A stretch of 8,379 nucleotides of DNA from Erysipelotrichaceae bacterium (GTDB lineage: Bacteria; Bacillota_I; Bacilli_A; Erysipelotrichales; Erysipelotrichaceae). Location: assembly GCA_024681275.1 (NCBI GenBank), contig JAILBD010000106.1, forward strand, positions 1 to 8,379. The letters run 5' to 3'. A program made the translations under genes and the position numbers. The notes beneath the pieces were generated by a model. The model was not told where the DNA came from. It did not search any database and was given only the letters and a program-made list of their open reading frames with translations. This document shows, in pieces, positions 1 through 6,309 of this stretch (position 1 is the stretch's first letter; the number at the start of each line of letters is the position of its first letter).

Positions 1-750
1 GGTATCGATATCCCGGTCTACAGGGGAGCTGTAAAGCCTCTTGTCCTGGATGGCGTTCCTCAGCCAGGTGGTCATGGGGAGAGCGGCATGGACGGGCCTG
101 TCCTGCCTCAGCCGCTGAAGAAGGCTGAAACGATGCCGGCCCTGGACTTTTATCGGGATGTTCTGGACAGGGAAGAGGATGTCACGATCATCGCCCTGGC
201 TCCTTTGACCAATCTCGCCATGCTGCTGGAAAAATATCCGGAAAAAAAGGAAAAGATCTCACAGATCGTGCTGATGGGCGGCGCCATGGGTCTGGGCAAT
301 ATCAACAGGTACGCCGAATTCAACATCTGGCATGATCCGCATGCCGCGAAGATCGTCTTTGATTCAGGCGTTCCGATCGTCATGGCGCCTCTGGAGGTCT
401 GCTACGCCGGGGGCATCCTGGTGAAGGAGACGGAAAGATTCAGGAAAGGGAAGAAGGTGTCGAAGCTGGTCGACGATCTCTTCAGCTTCTACCTGCGCTA
501 TGCGATAGACAGGGGCTGGGACAGGACGGCGATCTTCGATCTGATCCCTGTTATCTGGCTGCTGGATGCGCAGATCTTCCAGTATAAAAAAGGCAGGGTC
601 GATATCGTCCTGGAAGGCGAAGAGACCCAGGGACAGACGATCCTCAAGGAAGGGGAAGGCAGTCACATCGTTTTGCTCGATGCGGACCGGGACAGCTGCA
701 TGCGGATCTTCTTCGATGCGATCGATCGGCTGGATGAGAGATACTCATGA
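1..750 (+). CDS. Nucleoside hydrolase (IUNH family), 5' end missing
   Basis: This is the last 249 codons of an inosine/uridine-preferring nucleoside hydrolase homologue. The family splits the N-glycosidic bond of ribonucleosides to free base plus ribose in the cytoplasm. The frame is open from base 1, so the start and the N-terminal Ca-binding Asp cluster (DTDxGxDD) lie upstream. Visible family marks are GIDIPVYRGA near the edge, HGESGMDG (about 73-96), IIALAPLTNLAML (about 190-228), IVLMGGA (about 268-288) followed by GNINRYAEFNIWHDPHAAKIVF, and near the C-terminus a segment that aligns well with the family's HDPLAVAYLLDP block. In that block the Asp (codon 538-540) is kept, but the usual catalytic His is Phe (codon 535-537). 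The family's LDVT is LEVC here. The stop overlaps the start of the GNAT gene by 4 bases (ATGA), so the two are probably co-translated. The fold assignment is firm; the nucleoside substrate is unknown, and a non-nucleoside substrate is possible given the changed residues. Confidence 0.92.
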   Translation, partial: GIDIPVYRGAVKPLVLDGVPQPGGHGESGMDGPVLPQPLKKAETMPALDFYRDVLDREEDVTIIALAPLTNLAMLLEKYPEKKEKISQIVLMGGAMGLGNINRYAEFNIWHDPHAAKIVFDSGVPIVMAPLEVCYAGGILVKETERFRKGKKVSKLVDDLFSFYLRYAIDRGWDRTAIFDLIPVIWLLDAQIFQYKKGRVDIVLEGEETQGQTILKEGEGSHIVLLDADRDSCMRIFFDAIDRLDERYS

Positions 751-1184
751 TACGAAAAGCGGTAACAGAAGACCTTTCGCGGATCGGCGAGATCCTGGTC
801 TTTGTGAAAAGGATCAGATTCCGTCCCATCTTTCAGGATGATGACTTCTCTTTCAACGAACTGCAGGTCCTGAAGGTCGCGAAAGAATATGAGCAGTATC
901 TTCCAAGGATATGGGTCTATGATGACGGCATCGTCAAAGGGCTCATCCACATAGAAGGCGATGAAGTGAAGGAACTCTATGTCGATCACTTCTTTCAGGA
1001 TCAGGGCATCGGTTCAAAGCTTCTTGAATATGCGATCAAAGAATTCGATGTGAAGTTCCTCTGGGCTCTGGAAAAGAATCCGGAGGCGATCCGTTTCTAT
1101 GAGCGTTTTGGCTTCAGGCTGAATGGTCAGAGAAGATTTGAAGAGGGCACACCGGAGTATCTGGTGATGCTGGTGAGAGATTGA
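747..1184 (+). CDS. GNAT-family N-acetyltransferase
   Basis: This 145-residue protein has the length and layout of a single-domain GNAT acetyltransferase, which moves an acetyl group from acetyl-CoA to an amine. It begins MIRKAVTEDLSRIGEIL, the usual first strand and helix. Motif A is seen at about residues 75-95 (VKELYVDHFFQDQGIGSKLL), where QDQGIG is the pyrophosphate-binding Q/RxxGxG/A loop. Motif B is at about 110-122 (NPEAIRFYERFGF), with the Asn and Tyr typical of the family. The gene starts inside the stop of the nucleoside hydrolase gene (ATGA overlap) and has only a weak purine stretch (GAGAG) before it, so translational coupling is likely. It is followed directly by a strong hairpin terminator. 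The acceptor cannot be read from the sequence; small metabolites, antibiotics or protein N-termini are all possible. Confidence 0.9.
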   Translation: MIRKAVTEDLSRIGEILVFVKRIRFRPIFQDDDFSFNELQVLKVAKEYEQYLPRIWVYDDGIVKGLIHIEGDEVKELYVDHFFQDQGIGSKLLEYAIKEFDVKFLWALEKNPEAIRFYERFGFRLNGQRRFEEGTPEYLVMLVRD

Positions 1185-1212
1185 AAAGTCCATTGTGTCA
1201 ATGGACTTTTTT
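1184..1212. terminator. Bidirectional rho-independent terminator
   Basis: A perfect 12-bp stem (AAAAGTCCATTG / CAATGGACTTTT) closes a 3-base loop at 1196-1198 and is followed by T's on the plus strand. On the minus strand the same stem ends in TTTT. It lies between the convergent ends of the GNAT and MFS genes, and the right arm encodes the last residues of the transporter (KKVH and stop). One element therefore probably stops transcription from both sides. Confidence 0.9.
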
Positions 1213-2364
1213 CTTGTCGATGATGTATCGGAAGTACATGAGGATGAAGGAGAGGACGGCGGAGAGGATCGCGAACCAGACGAACATGTCGCGATAGCCG
1301 ATCCTTTCGACCAGCTGGCCTCCCAGCATCGGTCCGAAGGCATTTCCTATATGCATGCCGATCAGGACCGTGGAGGCGGCGACGCCGGAGCGGGAAGGAT
1401 CCATCTTCTTGATGACTTCCGTCTGCAGGGATGGTGTTCCTGTGCCCTGGCCGATGGCTTTGAAGACGCTTGCCAGCATCATCACCAGCAGTGTCTTGCC
1501 GATACCGATCAGGAAGACGCCCATGGATGCGGCGATGATGGCCGGTATCATGACATGGTAGATGCCTTTGCGGTCGTGCAGGGATCCCATCAGTGGTCTG
1601 AATACGACCATGGCGATCGAGTAGACCGTGAAGAATAGACCGATGTTGGCGATGCCTCTTTCGTCGCCGATGATGGCCAGGAAGGTCGTGACCCAGGCGT
1701 TGCCGACGGATAATAGGGCGGCGATCAGAGAGTAGTCTGTGTATTCAAAGGCAAAGATATCGGAAAGGGATACCTTTTTCCTTTCCGTTTTGACCGGATT
1801 GCCTTCATATGGCAGGAGCGTGACGATGAGCAGAGCCATGAAGGCGCAGAAGGCGGCACCGGCGAAGGTGAGATGATAGCCGGACAGTTCCACCAGTTTG
1901 AGTCCCAGGCCCGGTCCGATGGCCTGAGCCAGGATGTTGGCCAAAGCGGCATAGCCCATGCCTTCCGCCAGTTTCTCTTTCGGGATAAAGTGGGTCGAAA
2001 AGACCGTTCCGGTCACGGAGTTGATGGAGAAGGAGAAGCCGACCAGCAGTCTCATGGCGATCAGCATCGGGATGTTGGTGGCCAGGATGTGGCCCAGGAA
2101 GATGATGACGTAGAAGATCGTCGAGTACTGTATGATCCTCTTGTGGTTGAAGCTGTCGGTGATGAGGCCGGCAAAAGGACAGACGATCAGTCCGGACAGC
2201 GACATGAGTCCGGATATCGTCGATGCCAGGGCGATGTCGTCTTTGATCGTCAGGGCGTATTTGGTGATGAGCGGGTAGGTCATGTAGGCGGCGGTGCCGG
2301 AAAACAGCGACATCGCAAATACCATTAGAAATCCCTTTGTCCAGATGCTTCGTTTCTCTTTCAT
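1198..2364 (-). CDS. Major facilitator superfamily (MFS) transporter
   Basis: This 388-residue, strongly hydrophobic protein has the size and roughly 12 membrane spans of an MFS carrier, a proton-linked inner-membrane transporter. The MFS motif A loop between helices 2 and 3 is seen at about residues 66-76 (GLITDSFNHKR), and its second-half copy is at GSLHDRKG. A polar loop (EGNPVKTERKKVSLSD) marks the middle between the two six-helix halves. No signal peptide is expected beyond the first helix. The start is supported by AGAGGT 7 bases upstream of ATG. The C-terminus KKKVH is encoded within the shared terminator. It lies downstream of the FGGY kinase on the same strand, but the kinase terminator intervenes, so it may have its own promoter. 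Drug efflux or sugar/metabolite export are both possible; the substrate is not recognisable. Confidence 0.93.
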   Translation of the reverse strand: MKEKRSIWTKGFLMVFAMSLFSGTAAYMTYPLITKYALTIKDDIALASTISGLMSLSGLIVCPFAGLITDSFNHKRIIQYSTIFYVIIFLGHILATNIPMLIAMRLLVGFSFSINSVTGTVFSTHFIPKEKLAEGMGYAALANILAQAIGPGLGLKLVELSGYHLTFAGAAFCAFMALLIVTLLPYEGNPVKTERKKVSLSDIFAFEYTDYSLIAALLSVGNAWVTTFLAIIGDERGIANIGLFFTVYSIAMVVFRPLMGSLHDRKGIYHVMIPAIIAASMGVFLIGIGKTLLVMMLASVFKAIGQGTGTPSLQTEVIKKMDPSRSGVAASTVLIGMHIGNAFGPMLGGQLVERIGYRDMFVWFAILSAVLSFILMYFRYIIDKKKVH

Positions 2365-2380
2365 CGTTCCGACCTCTAAT

Positions 2381-2411
2381 AAAAAACCTGATCTATTTCA
2401 AATATATCAGG
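2381..2411 (-). terminator. Terminator of the FGGY kinase gene
   Basis: Read on the minus strand, a stem of CCTGAT/ATCAGG extended by four more A-T pairs past one A-G mismatch is followed by six T's (2386 down to 2381). It lies 45 bases after the kinase stop codon and only 16 bases before the transporter start, so the transporter needs either read-through or a promoter overlapping this hairpin. On the plus strand there is no T-tract, so it should act in one direction only. Confidence 0.82.
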
Positions 2412-2429
2412 TCGTTTCATTCTTGTGAT
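2401..2429 (-). promoter_or_regulatory. Possible MFS promoter nested in the upstream terminator
   Basis: On the minus strand there is an extended -10, TGATATATT (2409-2401), with TATATT matching 5 of 6 consensus bases. A -35-like ATCACA (2429-2424, 4 of 6) lies 17 bases upstream. The -10 lies in the left arm of the kinase terminator. A transcript starting about 7 bases further on (near 2394) would lack that arm, escape termination, and carry the transporter's AGAGGT ribosome-binding site in a leader of about 30 bases. This is a prediction from sequence only. Confidence 0.5.
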
Positions 2430-2456
2430 TCAAAAAAGTATCGGCTTCTTTTGAAC

Positions 2457-3965
2457 TTATCCATTCAGATCTTCGAAGGTGTCGGCGAAGTCGCGGATCC
2501 AGTCCCTGTTGAGCGGATAGAAGCGCTTGTAGAGTTCGTAGATCTTCATGTATCTGCTGTGTGCCTCCGGATCGGGGCAGTAGGATCTTTGATATCTGAC
2601 CATCCTGTCGACGGCGGTCGGAAGGTCCGGATAGATCTTCAGCATGACTGCGCAGCAGATCGCGCAGCCGAGGTTTGGCGCGTTGAGGTCTTCAGGGACG
2701 TTGATGATGATGTTGGATACATCGGCGTGTATCTGCATCCAGAGCGGACTTCTGGCGCTGCCGCCGGCCATGTTCATCTCTTTCACGTCGACGCCGTATT
2801 CCCTGAAGGTATCCAGTATCCTTTCTGTTCCGAAAGCGACGCCTTCGAGGATAGCCCTGTACATGTCGATGCCGCTGTGGGCAAGGGTCAGCCCGTAGAA
2901 CATGCCTTTGGCTTTTCCATCCTGATAGGGGTGTTTGTTTCCCTGGAAGTAGTCCAGCAGCAGAAGGCCGTTGGAGCCGATCGGGACTTCTTTTGCCAGA
3001 TCGTCGAGCTCCTTGTAGGATCTTTCCGGATAGAACTCTTTCCTGAACCAGGAGAGGATGGATCCGGATGCGCTTTGCGCGACATAGTCGGTATAGAAGC
3101 CTTCGATCAGGTTGTCAGGCCCGTTGTTGGAACCGTGGGGATTGAGCAGAGGCTTTTCGTTGAGGGCCATGGCCAGGTTGGAGGAGCCGGTGATCATGCC
3201 GATCCTGCCTTGCCTGTTGACACCGATGCCGAGCAGTCCGATCGAGGAATCGATGCCGCCCTGGGCGATCAGAGTCCCTTCGCGAAGGCCAAGATGAAGA
3301 GCTGCTTCCTTGGACAGGCAACCGATGAGATCGCCCGGCCTGTGGACTTCCCTGTCCGGGAACCTGTCCAGGGCGTCGGCGATGTCCAGTGCCTCATAGA
3401 TCTTCTTTGAGAATCCCGACTTGACCGAGTAGGCCCAGTTGCAGGCGGTGTTGATGTTCATGCACCATTTTCCTGTCAGTCTGTAGGTCAGCCAGTCCTG
3501 GTATTCGCAGAAGACTTCCGCTTCATCGTAGATCTCTCTTTCGTTTCTTTTCAGCCAAGCCAGTTTGGGCGGCATCCACTCGGGTGAATAGAATTCGCCG
3601 GTCTTTGTGAAAAGCTCTTCCGCTTCTTTGTTGGCTCTGACGTCCATCCAGATGATGCAGGGTCTTAGTGGCGTCCCGTCTTTCCTGCATGCGACGACGG
3701 ATGTCGAAGTGGTGTCGCAGGCGATGGCTGAGATCTGTTCAGGCGAAAGATCCGCTTTCCTGAGCGCTTCTCTGACAGCTGCCGCGGCTGCCGACCACCA
3801 GTCTTCCGGCCGCTGTTGCGCATAGCCGGGTCTGGGGAACGAGGTCTCATAGGGGACAGAGGAAAAAGCCAGACAATTGCCGGAAGGATCGTAGATCCCG
3901 ACCCGCATGCCGCCGGTGCCGCCGTCTATTCCCATGAGAAACGGATGATCTTTATGGTCTGCCAT
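2457..3965 (-). CDS. FGGY-family carbohydrate (sugar/polyol) kinase
   Basis: This 502-residue protein has the full length of an FGGY kinase, a cytoplasmic two-domain enzyme that phosphorylates a sugar or polyol with ATP. The N-terminal phosphate-binding segment is MGIDGGTGGMRVGIYD (about 11-26). A substrate-domain block follows (CDTTSTSVVACRKDGTPL then IIWMDVRA, about 83-111). The catalytic Asp is most likely D239 in GGIDSSIGLLG. The second FGGY signature and adenosine-binding region lies at about 374-415 (GVAFGTERILDTF, then MAGGSARSPLWMQIHADV). The GIDGGT start and PRPGYAQQRPEDWW block resemble the poorly characterised FGGY group near D-ribulokinases and erythritol kinases more than xylulokinase or glycerol kinase, so the substrate is left open. 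No aldolase, isomerase or dehydrogenase neighbour helps. No good Shine-Dalgarno precedes the chosen ATG, and a -10 box ends 6 bases before it. An alternative start is the internal Met11 at MGIDGG. Confidence 0.93.
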   Translation of the reverse strand: MADHKDHPFLMGIDGGTGGMRVGIYDPSGNCLAFSSVPYETSFPRPGYAQQRPEDWWSAAAAAVREALRKADLSPEQISAIACDTTSTSVVACRKDGTPLRPCIIWMDVRANKEAEELFTKTGEFYSPEWMPPKLAWLKRNEREIYDEAEVFCEYQDWLTYRLTGKWCMNINTACNWAYSVKSGFSKKIYEALDIADALDRFPDREVHRPGDLIGCLSKEAALHLGLREGTLIAQGGIDSSIGLLGIGVNRQGRIGMITGSSNLAMALNEKPLLNPHGSNNGPDNLIEGFYTDYVAQSASGSILSWFRKEFYPERSYKELDDLAKEVPIGSNGLLLLDYFQGNKHPYQDGKAKGMFYGLTLAHSGIDMYRAILEGVAFGTERILDTFREYGVDVKEMNMAGGSARSPLWMQIHADVSNIIINVPEDLNAPNLGCAICCAVMLKIYPDLPTAVDRMVRYQRSYCPDPEAHSRYMKIYELYKRFYPLNRDWIRDFADTFEDLNG

Positions 3966-3971
3966 AAAATG

Positions 3972-4001
3972 ATTCTAACATATGAAAACGGGCTTTGTTA
4001 A
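3972..4001 (-). promoter_or_regulatory. Predicted promoter of the FGGY kinase (minus strand)
   Basis: On the minus strand, TTAACA (4001-3996) is a -35 box matching 5 of 6. After 18 bases comes TAGAAT (3977-3972), a -10 matching 5 of 6 and preceded by TGT, an extended -10. Only six bases (CATTTT) separate it from the kinase ATG, so transcription would begin at or next to the A of the start codon. Confidence 0.62.
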
Positions 4002-4021
4002 TAGAGGGGATAGGGTATAAT
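3995..4021 (+). promoter_or_regulatory. Predicted promoter of the M42 peptidase gene (plus strand)
   Basis: A perfect -10 TATAAT lies at 4016-4021, with a -35-like TTGTTA (4 of 6) at 3995-4000 and a short 15-base spacer. The -35 shares five of its six bases with the -35 box of the divergent kinase promoter. The expected start near 4028 gives a leader of about 30 bases containing the peptidase Shine-Dalgarno. A short inverted repeat, GATAG (4009-4013) / CTATC (4032-4036), flanks the -10 and could be a weak operator. Confidence 0.6.
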
Positions 4022-4057
4022 TGAGTTAAGTCTATCATTGAAAAAAAGGTGATCATT

Positions 4058-5158
4058 ATGGAACTTTTAGAGCTGAAAAAGAAACTGAAAGAGTATATGG
4101 CGATTCCGCGCGTGAGCGGCTATGAGAGTCAGATGGCTTATGCTTTGAAGAGGGATCTGCTCAGGTATACGGATGATGTGCGGATCGACAAGGTCGGCAA
4201 TTGCATCGCGGTCTTTGAGGGTTCAAAGAAGGATGCGCCTGTCCTGATGGTCTTTGCCCATATGGATACGATCGGTTTTGTGATCAGGAGGATCGATGCG
4301 GATGGCTTCATCTATGTCGACCGTGTCGGCGGTGTTCCGGAGAAGGTCGTGGCGGGCACGGCGGTCCGGGTCGGAAGCGAAGACGGGAACTGGTATCCGG
4401 GCATCTTCGGGACCAGGGCCTATCACATCATGTCGAATGAGGAGAAGGCCAAAGCCGATACGCTGAACGATCTTTTCATCGACGTCGGTGCCAGGAGCGA
4501 TCAGGATCTTTTCGATCTGGGGATACAGGTCGGCTGTCCTGTCGCCTATGGAGAGGCATATCACGAGCTGCTCAATGACCGCATCTCGGGTTCCTATATC
4601 GATGCCGCCGCCGGTCTGTGCAATCTGATCCAGATCGCAGGATACCTGAAGGATCATCGGCCGAAGGTGACGGTGTGTCTGGTGGGGACGGTCTGGGAGG
4701 AGTTCTCAGCCAGAGGCGCGATGCTGGCGAACAGGAGCGTGAAATGCGATATGGCGATCTCCATCCTGGGTCCCGGCGCTGCCGATACTCCTGATCAGAG
4801 AGGAAAGGTCTCCAATGTGAAGATGAATCATGGCGTCGGCATCACGATGTTCAATTTCCATGGAAAAGGGACTCTGAACGGAAACATCATTCACAAGGGC
4901 ATGTTTGAACTGCTGAAGAAGTCGGCTGAGGAAAGCGGGATTCAGATACAGCGTCAGGCTGCCAGAGGCGCCTTGTCTGATACGGCTTATCTGGCACTGG
5001 AGAATGACGGTGTTCCTTGTGTCGACATGGGCACGCCGGATCGCTATTCCCATTCGACACTGGAGCTGATCGACGTAAAGGATCTCAAAGAGACCGGCGA
5101 ACTGCTCTGTCATTTCATAGACAGACTGGATGATGATATTAAACTGGATCGTTATTGA
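4058..5158 (+). CDS. M42-family metallopeptidase homologue (FrvX/glutamyl aminopeptidase type)
   Basis: This 366-residue protein has the usual length of M42 aminopeptidases, cytoplasmic dinuclear-metal enzymes that trim peptides and often form 12-subunit tetrahedral shells. Start: ATG at 4058 is chosen because AAAGGTGATC, a near-perfect match to the 16S 3' end, lies just before it; an in-frame GTG at 4049 falls inside that site. Metal and catalytic residues in order: AHMDTIGF with H68 and D70, D182 in SYIDAAAG, the EE pair E214-E215 in VWEEFSARGA, and H332 in DRYSHSTLE. The mid-domain LFIDVGARS is also typical. Odd: the metal-binding Asp expected about 22 residues after the EE pair (family pattern xxDVTxAxDTPG) is Leu237 in MAISILGPGAADTP, and the family's AHMDEIG is AHMDTIG. 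One metal site may be altered or lost. It is convergent with the glycosyltransferase gene. The family is firm; activity is uncertain. Confidence 0.92.
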   Translation: MELLELKKKLKEYMAIPRVSGYESQMAYALKRDLLRYTDDVRIDKVGNCIAVFEGSKKDAPVLMVFAHMDTIGFVIRRIDADGFIYVDRVGGVPEKVVAGTAVRVGSEDGNWYPGIFGTRAYHIMSNEEKAKADTLNDLFIDVGARSDQDLFDLGIQVGCPVAYGEAYHELLNDRISGSYIDAAAGLCNLIQIAGYLKDHRPKVTVCLVGTVWEEFSARGAMLANRSVKCDMAISILGPGAADTPDQRGKVSNVKMNHGVGITMFNFHGKGTLNGNIIHKGMFELLKKSAEESGIQIQRQAARGALSDTAYLALENDGVPCVDMGTPDRYSHSTLELIDVKDLKETGELLCHFIDRLDDDIKLDRY

Positions 5159-5175
5159 AGATCAGATGTGATCTT
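5158..5175. terminator. Hairpin at convergent gene ends, weak terminator candidate
   Basis: A perfect 7-bp stem (AAGATCA / TGATCTT) with loop GATG lies exactly across the two convergent stop codons, which are 3 bases apart. It is followed on the plus strand by only one further T, and on the minus strand by CAATAA, so it lacks a proper U-tract. It may still limit read-through between the peptidase and glycosyltransferase genes. Confidence 0.45.
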
Positions 5176-6244
5176 TGACGTATTCGGCGATATATTCCGC
5201 ACCATTGCTTATCTTGTGCCTGACGATCGTGTCCAGGCACACTTTTAATTTCGGCGTGTAGATGAAGTCGAAGAGCCTGCCGTAGATCAGATCGGGATCT
5301 TCACATTTGAAACCGTAGCCGTTGTCGGTGATGAACTGGTAGTTCTTGTTTTCCTGGCCTTTGATGTGGCCGGTGATGACGACAGCGGTATCGGAGCGGA
5401 CAGCTTCGGAGATGACGTTCGGTCCGGCTTTGGTCAGGATGATGTGGGCATTGGTCAGGAATTCGTTCATGTTGTCGACGAAAGAATAGATGTCAACATC
5501 TTCGGGGATCTCCCCGTTTTCTTTCATCTTCGTGAGCGTTTCATAGAGCCGTTTATCCAGACCGCAGATGAACTTGATGGACACCTTTTCCAGACGCGAG
5601 ACTTCTTTCAGGAAGCGGATATTCTTCTCAAGATTGGTCGAGGTATTGACCATCAGGATGTGGACGCGGTTGTTGATCTGTTTGGCTTTGTCTCTGACGA
5701 CGATGTCGTCGCGGACCGGGAAACCGGAAGTCAGTACCCGGTCTTCCGGGAAGCCGCTGTTCAGATAATCCTGTCTGACCGTTTCGGTCGGGACGAAACT
5801 CATATCGGCATCCGGATCTTTCCAGACGTTGGGCGGTTCGACCAGGTCGATGACGCCGACATAAAAAGGGATATCGATCCTGTTTCTGGCAAGCAGGCGG
5901 GATATGGCTTTCGTGAACATGCATTGTACGGATATGATGAGGTCAGGCTGATATTCCCTGATCTCTTTCAGCATCGCATCTTTGATCCTGAGATACATGG
6001 ACAGATGGACGAGATCGGGAAAGGCCTGAGAAAATCTTTCACAGATGTAGTAGATCAGCGGAGCCCTGGTGGTCAGCGTGATGTAGGAGTTTTCCATCAG
6101 ATCGCCCATGAAGCCCATGAGCGGGAAGACATCCAGCTGCTTGCATGCATAGCCAAAGTCCGTCAGTTTCTTTTCGATCGCATTGGCGGACGACTTGTGT
6201 CCGGAACCGGTCTTGATCGAGGTCAGAATAAGCACCTTTTTCAT
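5162..6244 (-). CDS. Glycosyltransferase, MGDG synthase/UgtP-like (GT28 type)
   Basis: This 360-residue protein resembles the processive diacylglycerol glycosyltransferases (UgtP/MGDG synthase), membrane-surface GT-B enzymes that move sugar from UDP-sugar to diacylglycerol, making glycolipids and lipoteichoic acid anchors. The N-terminal MGDG-synthase domain is clear: MKKVLILTSIKTGSGHKSSA, with the SGHxxSA motif at 14-20. Next come DVFPLMGFMGDLMENSY (about 38-54) and DLIISVQCMFTKAIS (about 101-115). The C-terminal nucleotide-sugar site shows TKAGPNVISEA (271-281) and GHIKGQENKN (292-301), the family's GQExxN. Odd: the glycine-rich loop expected at the start of the second domain (roughly LMGGGxG) reads ILMVNTSTN (about 196-204). 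The protein has no membrane span, as is usual. The N-terminus aligns from its first residues, so the ATG is secure; AGGA lies just before it, but so does a TATAAT box 7 bases upstream. The acceptor lipid and sugar are inferred from the family only. Confidence 0.9.
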   Translation of the reverse strand: MKKVLILTSIKTGSGHKSSANAIEKKLTDFGYACKQLDVFPLMGFMGDLMENSYITLTTRAPLIYYICERFSQAFPDLVHLSMYLRIKDAMLKEIREYQPDLIISVQCMFTKAISRLLARNRIDIPFYVGVIDLVEPPNVWKDPDADMSFVPTETVRQDYLNSGFPEDRVLTSGFPVRDDIVVRDKAKQINNRVHILMVNTSTNLEKNIRFLKEVSRLEKVSIKFICGLDKRLYETLTKMKENGEIPEDVDIYSFVDNMNEFLTNAHIILTKAGPNVISEAVRSDTAVVITGHIKGQENKNYQFITDNGYGFKCEDPDLIYGRLFDFIYTPKLKVCLDTIVRHKISNGAEYIAEYVKDHI

Positions 6245-6251
6245 GTTTCCT

Positions 6252-6257
6252 ATTATA
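6252..6257 (-). promoter_or_regulatory. -10 box of the glycosyltransferase gene
   Basis: On the minus strand there is a perfect TATAAT only 7 bases (AGGAAAC) before the ATG. The -35 region about 17 bases upstream is poor (TAGAAC, 3 of 6). If this is the true -10, the transcript starts at or one base before the ATG. The same AGGA could otherwise serve as a ribosome-binding site for a transcript that starts further upstream. Confidence 0.5.
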
Positions 6258-6288
6258 CCCGAGGCCTTATGAATGTTCTACTTCTTTC

Positions 6289-6309
6289 TTCTTAATTCAG
6301 GATTAAGAA
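6289..6309. repeat. A+T-rich inverted repeat, possible operator
   Basis: A perfect 8-bp inverted repeat, TTCTTAAT / ATTAAGAA, is separated by TCAGG. It overlaps the U-tract of the amidohydrolase terminator and sits roughly 30-55 bases upstream of the glycosyltransferase -10 box. It could be a regulator-binding site for that gene, or a second hairpin that reinforces termination. The sequence alone does not decide. Confidence 0.5.

Noticed and set aside
2337..3410. Long plus-strand open frame of 357 codons opposite the FGGY kinase and the kinase-transporter gap
   Set aside because: It lies antisense to a clear kinase with intact family motifs, has no recognisable domain or ribosome-binding site, and its composition (rich in Val, Asp, Gly) is that of a reverse-complement shadow.
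4049..4057. GTG start at 4049 for the M42 peptidase
   Set aside because: The GTG is part of the AAAGGTGATC ribosome-binding site that serves the ATG at 4058.
5366..6295. Plus-strand open frame of 309 codons opposite the glycosyltransferase
   Set aside because: It is antisense to a gene with clear MGDG-synthase motifs and is Asp/Val-rich shadow translation.
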